From Haloplanus natans DSM 17983 (GTDB lineage: Archaea; Halobacteriota; Halobacteria; Halobacteriales; Haloferacaceae): a stretch of 64,000 bases of DNA. A model generated the notes under the pieces. That model saw nothing but the letters and a program-made list of their open reading frames with translations, did no database searches and had not been told where the DNA came from. Shown here one piece after another: positions 1 through 9,022 of the stretch. Location: contig NZ_KE386573.1 of assembly GCF_000427685.1 (NCBI RefSeq), positions 868,001 through 932,000 on the forward strand, written 5' to 3'. A program made the position numbers and the translations under genes. Each line of letters opens with the position of its first letter. Within the stretch, counting starts at the first letter, position 1.

Positions 1-736
1 TGTCGTTGATGAACTGCGTGCCGGCGGTCGTCCCCTGACGTTTCATCATGTCGTCGGTCGTCGCCGCCTCGCCGTGGATCTCGGACTGGACCTGAGACGA
101 GAGGTCGACCGTCGGCGCCGACTCGCCCGCAAAGGAGATGGTCTTGACGCCTTTTGAGCCGAGCACGGCGCCGAGTCCCCCGCGTCCGAACGCCCGCGAG
201 TCGTAGGTCATGACGCAGGCGAACCGGACCAGGTTCTCGCCGGCCGGCCCGATGGTGACGAGGTTCTCCGATTCGAGGCCGTGGCGGTCGTTCATCACCT
301 CGCTCACGTGGGGGACGTGGGCCTCGCGCAGTTCGGGCACCGTCTCGAATTCGACGCCGTCGTCGCTCACGTGGATCGCCAGCAACTCGTCGCTCTCGCC
401 GACAACCTCGACGACGGGGTAGCCGGTCCCCGCGAAGTTTCGGGAGAGGTAGCCGCCGGCGTTCGTCGAGACCAGGCCGTCGGTCAGCGGCGAGAGGGCG
501 GTCATGTTCATGCGGCCGGTGAACGACATCCGTGACTGCTGTAACGGCCCGGTCGAGAGGTACGCTCGGTTCTCCGGGCCGAGCGGATCGGCGGTGAACG
601 GAATGCGCTCGTGGGCGAGTTTGGTTGCGATGCCCCGCCCGCCGAGGAACGATTCGAGGTGGTCGTCGATGGCCGATTCCTCGACGCTTCGGTCCCCGAC
701 GTCGATCGTCAACAGGGGTCCGTTGGCGTGTTCCAT
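1..736 (-). CDS. Aldehyde:ferredoxin oxidoreductase family, N-terminal part (cut by window edge)
   Basis: About 245 N-terminal residues are present and the gene runs off the left edge. It begins at ATG 736 (protein start MEHANGPLLTIDVG). The family-typical stretch FLGGRGIATKLAHE is followed by NRAYLSTGPL, the usual opening of the tungsten-pterin AOR N-terminal domain; RAFGRGGLGAVLGSKGVKTI is also typical of that domain. Enzymes of this family oxidise aldehydes to acids with ferredoxin as acceptor. The cysteines that bind the 4Fe-4S cluster lie in the missing C-terminal part, so they cannot be checked. The gene is transcribed in the same direction as the dehydratase upstream, with about 240 bp and a palindromic element between them. 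The substrate is unknown; the sugar-acid context suggests a catabolic aldehyde, which is inference. Confidence 0.85.
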   Translation of the reverse strand, partial: MEHANGPLLTIDVGDRSVEESAIDDHLESFLGGRGIATKLAHERIPFTADPLGPENRAYLSTGPLQQSRMSFTGRMNMTALSPLTDGLVSTNAGGYLSRNFAGTGYPVVEVVGESDELLAIHVSDDGVEFETVPELREAHVPHVSEVMNDRHGLESENLVTIGPAGENLVRFACVMTYDSRAFGRGGLGAVLGSKGVKTISFAGESAPTVDLSSQVQSEIHGEAATTDDMMKRQGTTAGTQFIND

Positions 737-895
737 GGTGGTTCGGGTAACGAGAGCGTCGCACATGAACGTTCGGATGGGGACAGTCGTGTCGGCGCCC
801 CACCGGCATCGACGGCCCGCCGTAGGGGATAACGGTGTCCCCGTGGTTCGCGGACCCTCCCGACGAATCACGGGTTCGGGCTCACACTACCCCGT

Positions 896-978
896 CTCAT
901 ACGATTTATCGTAAGTCAGTACCGGTGGCCGAGATGGGCCGACGATCCACCGGTGAACAGTTACAATAATCCGTATCA
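896..978. repeat. Palindromic intergenic element, copy A
   Basis: An imperfect inverted repeat of about 80 bp. The outer arms are ATACGATTTATCGTAA (899-914) and TTACAATAATCCGTAT (961-976). The inner arms share ACCGGTGG and CCACCGGT. The same architecture and much of the same sequence recur at 6822-6909. The element starts exactly at the stop codon of the dehydratase gene: read on the minus strand the end is GAC-TGA-TAC. It may act as a terminator, or be a small non-autonomous mobile element. Confidence 0.75.
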
Positions 979-2145
979 GTCGTAGACGCGTCTGTCGATC
1001 CGGTTCGCCTCGACGTACTCCCAGTCGTACTCGACGCCGAGTCCCGGGCCGGTTGGCACGGGCACCGTACCGTCGTCGTCGATCGCGTCGATGCGGTCGG
1101 TGTACCCTCCCTGGTAGACGGGATACTCTGTGTGGGGACGCTTCGACTCCGGGTGGACGAGCCCGAGTTCGTAGAAGTTGGTGTTGCGCGTCGCAGCCAT
1201 ACAGTGGCGCTGTGCGGGCCCAGCGAGGTGATACTCGATGTCGACGCCGAGCCCTTCCGCGGCGCGGGCAATCTTCATCGCCCCCGTGATTCCGCCGTCC
1301 CACTCGGGGTCGGCGCGGGCGAAGTCCGTCGCGCCGTTCACAACGAAATCGGTCGTCGGCTCCAGTCCCCGCACGAGTTCCGTCAGCAAGAGCGGCGTGT
1401 CGAGGCGCTGGCGCAGGTTCTGGTGCCCGTGCTGTGACCGACCCCCGTCACTGTACGGGTCCTCGTACCAGAAGTAGTCGTACTCGTCACACACCGTCCC
1501 CACGGCGAGGGCGTCCGCGAACGTCTCGTATTTCGAGACCGGATCGTGCATCAACCGCATCCGATCCCCGACCCGCTCGCCGACCGCTCGGATCAGGGCC
1601 TGCTCCCGTTCGATGTCGGTCTCCCCACACCAGGTGTGGGTCTTGAACCCCGGATAGCCGTATTCGAGGCAGGTCTCCGCGAAGTCGGCGAAGGCCGCCG
1701 GGGAGTCGAGGCCGTCCTCGGGATTCGCGAAGTACGTCGAGGCGTACGCGGGCAACCGCTCCCTGTACGTCCCGAGCAACTGGTGGATCGGCGCGTCGAC
1801 GTGCCGGCCGGCGAAATCCCAGAGGGCGATATCGAGCATACCGAGTCCCATCTGGTCGTACTTGCGGAGCCCCTGGCGCATCGACGCCCAGTGTCGCTCT
1901 CGATCCAGCGGATTCTCGCCGAGCAGGGACCGGGCACACATGTCGATCTGTGCGAGCCCCGGGCCGTTCCCACCGATGTACTCCCCGGTCACCCCCACGT
2001 CGGTGTGGATGCGGATCCCGTGTGCGGTTCGCTCGTGTGTCTCCCCCGGCGCGTAGACGAGTTTCCGGACCGCCGGTTTCAGGCGGGCGCCTTCGACCGG
2101 ATAGGTGAACGAGTCGACCTCGATCCGGGTGATCGTCGGGCTCAT
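976..2145 (-). CDS. Enolase-superfamily sugar-acid dehydratase (mandelate racemase / muconate lactonizing enzyme family)
   Basis: A full-length 389-residue member of the mandelate racemase subgroup. The N-terminal capping domain is residues 1-130 and the barrel follows. Candidate metal ligands are D201 (MHDPVSKYE), E228 (FWYEDP) and E256 (LLLTELVRG). Candidate acid/base residues are K168 with H170 (GFKTHTW) and H306 (IEYHLAGP). Related enzymes dehydrate aldonic acids such as gluconate, galactonate or xylonate to 2-keto-3-deoxy acids. An IclR gene lies immediately upstream in the same orientation (162 bp gap) and is a likely local regulator. The exact substrate cannot be read from the sequence. 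The stop codon lies in the end of a palindromic repeat. Confidence 0.85.
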   Translation of the reverse strand: MSPTITRIEVDSFTYPVEGARLKPAVRKLVYAPGETHERTAHGIRIHTDVGVTGEYIGGNGPGLAQIDMCARSLLGENPLDRERHWASMRQGLRKYDQMGLGMLDIALWDFAGRHVDAPIHQLLGTYRERLPAYASTYFANPEDGLDSPAAFADFAETCLEYGYPGFKTHTWCGETDIEREQALIRAVGERVGDRMRLMHDPVSKYETFADALAVGTVCDEYDYFWYEDPYSDGGRSQHGHQNLRQRLDTPLLLTELVRGLEPTTDFVVNGATDFARADPEWDGGITGAMKIARAAEGLGVDIEYHLAGPAQRHCMAATRNTNFYELGLVHPESKRPHTEYPVYQGGYTDRIDAIDDDGTVPVPTGPGLGVEYDWEYVEANRIDRRVYD

Positions 2146-2306
2146 GGGTCGCCACCCGCGTCCGTCCGTGCCGTTCCCTCGGCCGTCTCGTGTGGCAGTC
2201 CTCGTGGCGCCGTGTCCGTCCGTTCGTGTTCGATCACGGTGTGCTAACGACGCGAGTCGGAGTATAAATTAGTTGGTGCGGAACCCTCGGCCCCGAGACG
2301 CCCGCG

Positions 2307-3080
2307 CTACGCCTCCATCTCCTGTTCCACTTTGTGTTCGATCTGGCTCGTTATCCGCAGGAGGTCGTCGCCGTACTCCTCGATCAGGTACTCCTCCGGG
2401 AGGCTGGCCGCCGGACCGAACACGTTGATCGCACCGACCTTGCCCGTCGGTCCCGTGATGACCGCGCCGATGCCGTTTATTTTTTCGTGCCACTCGCCGC
2501 TACTGATGGCGAAGCCGCGGTCACGGATGGTGGACACCTCCGCGAACAACTCCTCTGCGGTCGTTACGGTGTCGTCCTCCCGGGGCGGCAGTCCGGTCTC
2601 CTCGACGTACGCCCGGATTCGTTCGTCCGACTCCTCGGCGAGCATCGCTTTCCCCGGGGCGGACTGGTGTAGATACTCCCGTCGCCCCGGGAGGAAGTTG
2701 ACCTGGAACATATTGGAGTCGTTGTTGATGTAGACGCCGATGGAGTAGTTGCCCTGTTTGACGGAGAACTTGACCACGTCGTCGACGTTGTTCGCCATCT
2801 TCTCCACGCGGTTTTTGGCCACCTGACACAGCTTGCTCTGCTTTTTGACGTGTTCCGCGTGCGTTATGAACATGAAACTCAGCGCGTACTCGCCGTCGGT
2901 GTTGTCCACGTATTTCGTCTGCTCCAGCGTCTTCAGATACTTGTGGACGTGACTCTTCTCCATGTCCAGATACTCCCCGAGTTCCGTCACGCCGGCGCCG
3001 CCCAGTTTCTGTAACGCCTGGACCACCTCGAGCAGTTGTTCGCCCGATTTGATCGTGCCGGGAGTGTTGCGGTTCACCAT
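2307..3080 (-). CDS. IclR-family transcriptional regulator
   Basis: 257 residues from ATG 3080 (MVNRNTPGTIKSGEQLLEV). An in-frame upstream extension exists but reads through AT-rich promoter-like DNA and has no family similarity. Residues 10-75 form the winged HTH (GAGVTELGEYLDMEKSHVHK). The rest is the IclR effector-binding domain, with the usual SAPGKAMLAE, RDRGFAISSGE and GAINVFGPAA segments. Proteins of this family sense small metabolites, often sugar acids. It lies directly upstream of the dehydratase gene on the same strand, so it probably controls that gene and itself. It is one of three intact IclR genes in the window. Confidence 0.9.
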   Translation of the reverse strand: MVNRNTPGTIKSGEQLLEVVQALQKLGGAGVTELGEYLDMEKSHVHKYLKTLEQTKYVDNTDGEYALSFMFITHAEHVKKQSKLCQVAKNRVEKMANNVDDVVKFSVKQGNYSIGVYINNDSNMFQVNFLPGRREYLHQSAPGKAMLAEESDERIRAYVEETGLPPREDDTVTTAEELFAEVSTIRDRGFAISSGEWHEKINGIGAVITGPTGKVGAINVFGPAASLPEEYLIEEYGDDLLRITSQIEHKVEQEMEA

Positions 3081-3705
3081 GGCACGAAAACTAATTCGCA
3101 GTGACTTAATCGTTTCTCTATAAGTAACGCCGCCCACGAAATGTCTATATATTCGATATCTGACGGTATTTGCCGGTCGTTCGTGGTCCCGGATAGAACA
3201 GAAGTTAAAGACCAAATTTTATTCTCGCCAAAAGCCGACTGTTCGTGTGTTTACGATGGCACGAATCGACACCCCCTCGGGTCGGCCAGGAGAACGAGCC
3301 TCGATACGGCGCGCCGGCCGTCGTCGTCGCCGATTCCGGCGGCTACGCTGTCGATATCTCGCCCGAATCGGCCGACAGCGACGACGCGACCGTACTCGGC
3401 GGTAACACACACTCGGTGACCACCCATAGTTGCACTCACGCGCCGTTCGTGACCGTGACGGCGCCCGAATCGCCGTTTCATTTCACGAAACGAGTTCGAG
3501 TCGAGCGAGCCCGCCGTTTCGACGGGACGCCTTACTGTGGTGTGGTGTCATGGCACAGTAACTCGGTGAGCCGTTCGTCGCACCGGCGCTACGCGGACGC
3601 TCCCGTGGAACACGGTCACGGGCCGTGGAGTCGTCGGGCAGTCGGGGCGGCGTTATCTTATTGTGAACGGCCGAACGCTCCGGACCGACGACCGACGTGC
3701 CGCGT
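3081..3705. other. Intergenic region without a recognisable gene
   Basis: About 625 bp between the divergent IclR gene and rdfA. The first 150 bp are AT-rich and must hold the IclR promoter. The open frames in the rest have arginine-rich, non-haloarchaeal composition and match nothing I recognise. Confidence 0.6.
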
Positions 3706-3713
3706 CTTTTATG
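3706..3713 (+). promoter_or_regulatory. TATA box of rdfA
   Basis: CTTTTATG lies 29-36 nt before ATG 3742, the spacing expected for a haloarchaeal TATA element in front of a leaderless or nearly leaderless mRNA. Confidence 0.5.
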
Positions 3714-3741
3714 TGTGCCGCATCGCATGAAGTAGCAAGAC

Positions 3742-4371
3742 ATGACCGACAACCGCGACGATAGCGATCGACCGTCGAGCAAGGTCGCCCGGCTGATCGA
3801 CGAGTACGGCCTCGGCGAGTCGTTCGGCGACGAACTCGAACGGCTCTGGACCGCCGAGGGCGACGAGCGTCGGAGCCTCCGTGACCTCGCGGCGCTGTTC
3901 AACCGACGCCTTCTCGACAGTGCCCTGACCGCAGCGGGGGCGTCGACGGTCAGTGGCGAGGTGGAGAACCTCTATCGCCTCCTCACCGCCGACGACGTGA
4001 GCAGCGGGATGCGGACGGAGGCACGCGCCCGACTCGAACGCGACGGCGTCGACGTCGACGGCCTCGAACGCGATTTCATCACCTATCAGGCCATCCGCTC
4101 GTACCTGACCGAGTACCGCGACGCTACGTACGAGGAGCCGTCCGATAGCGAGCAGGTCGAGTCGGTCGTCGATACGATCCAGCGCCTCCGCTCGCGGCTC
4201 CGGTCGATCACGGAGGGGAGTCTGGACCGCCTCCGCTCGACCGACCGGCTCACCCTTGGCACTTTCCGCCTGTTCGTCGATGTCGACGTACTCTGTGAGG
4301 ACTGTGGCGCCCAGTACAGCGTCGTCGAACTGCTGGAACGAGGTGGGTGTGACTGCGCGGCCGACGAATAG
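3742..4371 (+). CDS. rdfA: Rod-determining factor RdfA
   Basis: 209 residues matching, from memory, the haloarchaeal RdfA family named from Haloferax volcanii, where loss impairs rod formation. Family signatures are SKVARLIDEYGL at the N terminus, then SLRDLAALFNRRLL, YRLLTADDVSSG, RLERDGVDVDGLERDF and TYQAIRSYL. A C-terminal CEDCGAQYSV segment with a later CDC could bind a metal. No signal peptide or membrane segment is seen, so it is probably cytoplasmic. It converges with the SMC-related gene, whose stop lies 36 bp from the rdfA stop; this pairing is typical of the family. The mechanism is unknown. Confidence 0.85.
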   Translation: MTDNRDDSDRPSSKVARLIDEYGLGESFGDELERLWTAEGDERRSLRDLAALFNRRLLDSALTAAGASTVSGEVENLYRLLTADDVSSGMRTEARARLERDGVDVDGLERDFITYQAIRSYLTEYRDATYEEPSDSEQVESVVDTIQRLRSRLRSITEGSLDRLRSTDRLTLGTFRLFVDVDVLCEDCGAQYSVVELLERGGCDCAADE

Positions 4372-4407
4372 CAATAACACCGATATGGGTGTTAGCCAAT
4401 CGGGTAC

Positions 4408-6342
4408 TCAAATCTCCGTCACGCGGGCGTACACGTCGTCGAGGGCCTGTGCGTCCTCGGGGAGGAGGGCGGCGACGAGGAACTCGGCGTAGTCGGCGAC
4501 GTACTCGATCAGAGCGGCGATACGGTCGGAGTCGATGGCTTCGAGCGAGTCGAGCAGCATGAACGGTAGCGTCTCGTACACGTCGTGGACGAGGTAGCCT
4601 GCGAGCGCGAACACGAGGCCGGTCACCTCGCGTTCGCTCTCGGAGAGGTGGTCGATGGTGTCCTCGAACGTCGCCCCGTTCTCGGTGCTCCGGACGATGT
4701 GGAGTTCGAACAGCGTCTTTTCGACGGTTCGACGCCCCTCGCGGACGGTGCGTTCGACCCGTTCGATCCAGATACGTTCGAGGTTCTCGTAGCCGAGGAT
4801 GTCGAGGACAGAGGCCATGTGGTCGTTGAACTGCTCGACGGCGTTCTCCTCGATCCGGTCGATCCGCGTCCGGAGATCACGCAGCTCCGCGTTGAGTTCC
4901 TCACGCTGGGACCGGAGCTGGTCTTCCTCGGTCAGGCGCTCCTCGATGGCGCCGATCCGGTCGGCCACGTCGTCGAGGTCCGACTCCAGCCGTCCGAGCT
5001 CGAACTCGAGCTGATTTGCCTCCTTGTGCAGGTCGAGAATGTCGCCGAAATCGTCGGACTCCAGGGTTTCGATCTCGGCCTCGAGCGCCTCGATGTCCTC
5101 GTTGAGCCCCTCGCGCTCGGCGCGCAAGCTCTCGAGCCGGGTCTCGCGGTCCTCGATCTCGCCGTCGATGTCGCTCAGTTTTCGCTCGATGGTCTCCTTG
5201 CGCTGCTGTTGTTTCCGGTAGGTCCGGCGCTCGTCTTTCAGCTGACTCAGTTCCGATTCGAGCGATCGAATCGTCTCGAGTTTCTCCTGGCGGATCTCCC
5301 GGAGCTGATCGAGCGTGTTCGTGATCCGATCCGCCTCGACGGTGGTGCCGCAGGTCCAGCAGACGACCGATTCGTCGACGAGCGCGTCCGTCACGGCGCC
5401 GTCCTCGTCCCCGCCAAGGTGTGCTGCGATCGACCCCGTCTCGTCGAGTTGGTCCTCGTTGAACCCGATGACGTCTTGTAGATCGCTCACCTCGCGTTCG
5501 AGTGTCTCCTTTCGCTCCCGGAGGCGCTCGATTTCGTTGTCGAGGTCGGCGTGTTCGCCCATCGGCGTCTCGGGCAGGTCGTCGCGCTCGCCTTCCAGTT
5601 CCCGGCGCTCGGCCGTGAGCGACTCGATGCTCTCCTGCTGGAGGTCGATGTCGGATCGCACCCGCTCCAGCGACGAACGCTTCTCCCGCAGGTCGTCGAG
5701 CCGCGATTCGAGCTCCCGTTTCTCCTCCCGCGTCTCGTCGAGGTCGGCGTCTAGCGTCTCGATGTCCTCCTCTTTCGCCGCCAGTTCCGCCCGCTTCTCC
5801 TCGATATCGCCTTCGAGGCGGCTCCGCTTCCGTTCGAGCTCCGGTAGGTCGCCTTTCAGGTCGTCGAGTTCGTCGAGTTCGTCGTCGATCCGGGATTTCT
5901 CGCGTTCGAGTTCCCGGATCTCTGCCCGGATCGCCTCGGTGTCGACCGGCCGCATGATGAGTTCGCGTAGGTCCGCGCCCCGGGCGACCGATCGCCGCGC
6001 CTCGTTCGACTCCAGCAGGAACGCGAAGAGATCCGCCAGTTCGGGGTCGTCCAGAAACGGGTCCCCCCCAGTCGTCACCGTGCCGTTCGTCCGCGTGAAC
6101 GTCCGTACGTAGCGCTCGTCCCCGACCGTGAGTTCGACGCGCCCCTCGTCGGCGTCGGCCTTGAGTGAGGCGTCGTCGCTCCCCATGACTGCCATGATCG
6201 AACGGAGCAACGACGTTCGGTTCGTCGCGTTTCTCCCCGTCAGAATCGTGATCCCCGGATCGAACTCCACGGCCGTCTCGTCGATGCCGCCGACGTTCCG
6301 CACCCGAAGGGTAGCTTCCTGCCCAAGTAGTTTCGTATCCAT
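4408..6342 (-). CDS. Archaea-specific SMC-related protein (Sph-like, Rad50-type zinc hook)
   Basis: 644 residues. The N-terminal ATPase half has a P-loop at residues 36-44, GRNATNRTS, in which the usual GKS/T is NRT. Residues about 125-320 and 345-510 are long heptad coiled coils. Between them is a Rad50-like hook, C328-W-T-C331. The C-terminal half has an ABC-signature-like SESEREVTGLVFALAGY and a Walker B-like LPFMLLDSLEAID. Proteins of this type are haloarchaeal relatives of SMC/Rad50 (Sph proteins of Halobacterium). ATP hydrolysis is uncertain because the P-loop lysine is replaced. The gene converges with rdfA, so a shared role in cell shape or chromosome organisation is plausible. Confidence 0.85.
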   Translation of the reverse strand: MDTKLLGQEATLRVRNVGGIDETAVEFDPGITILTGRNATNRTSLLRSIMAVMGSDDASLKADADEGRVELTVGDERYVRTFTRTNGTVTTGGDPFLDDPELADLFAFLLESNEARRSVARGADLRELIMRPVDTEAIRAEIRELEREKSRIDDELDELDDLKGDLPELERKRSRLEGDIEEKRAELAAKEEDIETLDADLDETREEKRELESRLDDLREKRSSLERVRSDIDLQQESIESLTAERRELEGERDDLPETPMGEHADLDNEIERLRERKETLEREVSDLQDVIGFNEDQLDETGSIAAHLGGDEDGAVTDALVDESVVCWTCGTTVEADRITNTLDQLREIRQEKLETIRSLESELSQLKDERRTYRKQQQRKETIERKLSDIDGEIEDRETRLESLRAEREGLNEDIEALEAEIETLESDDFGDILDLHKEANQLEFELGRLESDLDDVADRIGAIEERLTEEDQLRSQREELNAELRDLRTRIDRIEENAVEQFNDHMASVLDILGYENLERIWIERVERTVREGRRTVEKTLFELHIVRSTENGATFEDTIDHLSESEREVTGLVFALAGYLVHDVYETLPFMLLDSLEAIDSDRIAALIEYVADYAEFLVAALLPEDAQALDDVYARVTEI

Positions 6343-6365
6343 TTCGGTCTACCCTCACCCTCGTA

Positions 6366-6373
6366 TCATAAAA
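6366..6373 (-). promoter_or_regulatory. TATA box of the SMC-related gene
   Basis: On the minus strand TTTTATGA lies about 24-31 nt before ATG 6342, consistent with a TATA element for a leaderless transcript. Confidence 0.45.
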
Positions 6374-6569
6374 ACGTTGTTGTACTCCGCCGCCGCGCGC
6401 TAAAATAACAATATTACTGGTGTTAGAAAACCTCCGATCGGCCCGTTTTCGTTTCGGAAACGAGGTGGATCACCATCGCAGTGTGTCGCTACCGCCGATG
6501 GAACGGGGTCGGGGTCGTTCCTCGGCGGGGGTTCGGGCGACAGTACGACCGAATTTCCGGACATCGACT

Positions 6570-6825
6570 CGATCCCGTTTGGGACAGGTGAACGATCAAG
6601 TGGGCTCCCACGGTAATGGATGTACCACTACCTGGCGACGCTCCGGCAGGAGGATTTCGTCGCCAAGACCGGCGACCAGTACGAACTCGGCCTCCAACCC
6701 CGGGAGAGTCCGTCAGGAACCGCAACTTCCTCTATCGCTCCGGCAAGGAGGAACTCGCGGAGACGACCGGGGAGTACGCGAACCTCCGTACCGACCGAGC
6801 GTCGCCGAACCGACGAGTCGACTGA
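6570..6825 (+). pseudogene. Decayed IclR-family regulator gene
   Basis: Two reading frames carry consecutive pieces of an IclR protein. MYHYLATLRQEDF and QYELGLQ (frame from 6620) match the recognition helix and wing. After a frameshift, NFLYRSGKEELAETTGEYAN (in the frame ending at 6825) matches the start of the effector domain. The upstream part has a stop just before the HTH, and most of the effector domain is gone. The compared intact paralogue is the IclR gene at 8044-8814. The residual stop codon TGA 6823-6825 is the first part of palindromic element copy B. Confidence 0.65.
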
Positions 6826-6909
6826 TACTGTTTATTGTAACTGGTTACCAGTGGGTCGCCGGACCGGCTTGGCGACCCACCGGTAATGACTTACAATAAA
6901 CAGTATGAA
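6822..6909. repeat. Palindromic intergenic element, copy B
   Basis: A nearly perfect inverted repeat. The outer arms ATACTGTTTATTGTAA (6825-6840) and TTACAATAAACAGTAT (6891-6906) are exact complements. The inner arms GTGGGTCGCC and GGCGACCCAC are also exact complements, around a short GGACCGGCTT centre. It is related to copy A at 896-978. Here too the element begins at a stop codon (GAC-TGA-TAC). Confidence 0.85.
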
Positions 6910-8043
6910 GCGCACGCCGATCGACGAGGAATTTTCGTGTCGTGAACACGCTTCCGTGGCTCGGTACCGATCCTCGTTCGCGTGCGAGATTCGCCACTCC
7001 GGCCGTCCACACCCGCGTAGCTACTCCGGTCCGTCCACTCGCGGGGGCTGTGCGAGAACCCGCCGCGGGACGGCGCGGACAGCATCCTCGTCTCGGTGGC
7101 GTTCGCGATGTGCATGGTGCCGTCACCGGACCCGGATGAAGCGAGAGGGAGGGCGTCGACGGTCGATACCGCCCGCTCGCGGGCGGCCATACACCGTTCG
7201 CTCATCTCGCTCGGCGGGATGTCGTACGGTCGCTCGAACCCCGTTTCGATCGGTCCCGTCGTCCCGACGTCTCCCCTCTTCGGTCGATGCGTGGGGTGTT
7301 CCCGAGCGCTCGGGCCCGCGGTTCGTCGATTCGAGACCGGGCCACGGACATCACGGTGACGTACTACTCTAGTTAGATTAAATTTATCGTATCCGATTTC
7401 TATCATTCGGATCGTCGGCCCGAAACGGTGTGCGGAGCCCGAACGATTCGCCGAACTGGAGCGATTTCGACCGCCTCCGGAGTCCCATCGACCGACATCA
7501 GAACCGTCGAAACGGGTTCGAACTGTGAATTTCAGCCGTTCCAACGCGAACGATTTCGGCAACGTCGTCGGGCACTCTACCGCCACGAACGCCGGACCGG
7601 GTGGCCCTCCGTGTCATTACTGCACGCGTTATAACATTTGAATATACAGTAACAAAATTTGATATGATCTGTGGACGAAAGCTTCGCAGGCGTCCGATGG
7701 ACCGGCGGGTTCGTGTCGGGACGCGCCGTTCGGTCCCGTCACGTTCGGCCCCACGTCCGTCGGATAGGGATGGATCGTTCGGTGGGGGACGAAATCGTAC
7801 GAACGGTCGTCGACGTCGACCCCACTCTACCTGGTTCCGTCCGGTTTCGGTCTCTGATGCACGCTATCGTCGGTGAGCAGTCGACGGCGTCGACCGCCCG
7901 ATCGCCCGTATCGGCCCCCCGGTTGGTCACCCACAGCGTCTCCCGGTCGAACCACGCGGCGAGTTTGTGGGCGCTCGTCCGGGCCGCTCGTCGCCGAGTC
8001 AGTGGCCGACGTTATTTTCTGCAAAACAGAATAAACGCCACCC
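6910..8043. other. Gene-poor stretch, probably decayed DNA
   Basis: About 1.1 kb with no convincing gene. On the minus strand around 7040-7240 a frame reading FERPYDIPPSEMSERC and then TMHIANATETRMLS looks protein-like for about 60 residues, but it has no start, domain or family I recognise. It may be another fossil. AT-rich patches at 7370-7400 and 7610-7660 could be old promoters. Confidence 0.4.
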
Positions 8044-8814
8044 TCAGAACCGCGAGTACGTCACGTTGAGTTCCAGTTCGTTGGCGACGCCGAGGAGGCT
8101 GTCGACGATGGACCGTTCGTGGGTGGACTCCTCGAGTCGATAGGAGGGTCCGGCGACGCTGATCGCCCCCAGAAGGTCGCCTTCGGTCGTTTTGATCGGG
8201 ACGCTGATCGCCCGCATCCCGCGGATGTGTTCCCCGGCGTTGATGGCGTACCCACGGTCACGAACGGTGTCGAGGCGGTCGAGCAGGTGTTCCCGATCGG
8301 TGATAGTCTGATCGGTGAGCGCTGGCAGCCCCCGTTCGGCGAGGATATCGTCGACCCGGTCGTCCGGGAGGTGCGCGAGCAGTGCCTTCCCGCCGGCGAT
8401 GCCGTTGAGCGCGACTGACGTGCCGATCCGGGTCTGTGTCTCCACGGCGTCGTCGCCCCGCTCCTGGAAGAGGACGATCCCTCGCCCCCGTTCCTCGACG
8501 ACGAACTGACAGATCTCCTCGGTCGAGTCGGCGATTTCGCTGATTTTCGGCCGGATCAGGTGGACACTCGGCGTCTGCGCTCTCGCGTGTCCGCCGTGGT
8601 CGAGAAACCGAAGCCCGAGTCGGTACAGGTCCCCGTCTCTAACCACGTAGCCGTGGCGTTCCAGGGTCTGCAGGTGGTTGTGTACTGTGCTCTTCGACCG
8701 GCCGACCCTATCGGCGAGGGCCGTGAGTTCGCCACCGTTCGTCTCCTGAAGCGCCTCGACGATGGCGAGCGTCGTCTCGACCGACTTCACCGGGACGTTC
8801 GCGGGGTCTCCCAT
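8044..8814 (-). CDS. IclR-family transcriptional regulator
   Basis: 256 residues from ATG 8814. The winged HTH spans residues about 8-70 (SVETTLAIVEALQ, then RVGRSKSTVHNHLQTLERHG). The effector-binding domain follows, with NGIAGGKALLAHLPD, RDRGYAINAGEHIRGM and GAISVAGPSYRLE. It sits just upstream, in the same orientation, of the two tandem FGGY kinase genes as they lie on the map (its stop is at 8044, the kinase stop at 9023), so it is transcribed away from them downstream of their ends. Regulation of the neighbouring sugar genes is likely but inferred. CAGAACAGTATAC near 8857 and TATACAGAATAC near 8995 may be half-sites. Confidence 0.9.
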   Translation of the reverse strand: MGDPANVPVKSVETTLAIVEALQETNGGELTALADRVGRSKSTVHNHLQTLERHGYVVRDGDLYRLGLRFLDHGGHARAQTPSVHLIRPKISEIADSTEEICQFVVEERGRGIVLFQERGDDAVETQTRIGTSVALNGIAGGKALLAHLPDDRVDDILAERGLPALTDQTITDREHLLDRLDTVRDRGYAINAGEHIRGMRAISVPIKTTEGDLLGAISVAGPSYRLEESTHERSIVDSLLGVANELELNVTYSRF

Positions 8815-9022
8815 GCGACGCCGTACCCACCGAGAGACCTAATGTTCTTTCATTCAGAACAGTATACCGAAACGTCGCGGATACACGGGCATCATTTACC
8901 GTCCCGTCCGGTACAAGGAGCGACGAATCCACGTACAGACGTGCGCTAATAGGATTTGAGGCCTTCTCGGGACGATCGACAACCTGCTTCTGCTATACAG
9001 AATACAGGGTCGTCGGGCGGCG

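Noticed and set aside
4585-5481. Long open frame (298 codons) on the plus strand inside the SMC-related gene
   Set aside because: It is the mirror of the Glu/Arg-rich coiled-coil coding strand; the GC-rich third positions leave few stops. The SMC-related protein has clear motifs and the antisense product has none.
6910-7590. Possible gene on the minus strand (231 codons)
   Set aside because: One 60-residue part looks protein-like, but there is no promoter, family match or consistent codon bias. I treat it as a possible fossil only.
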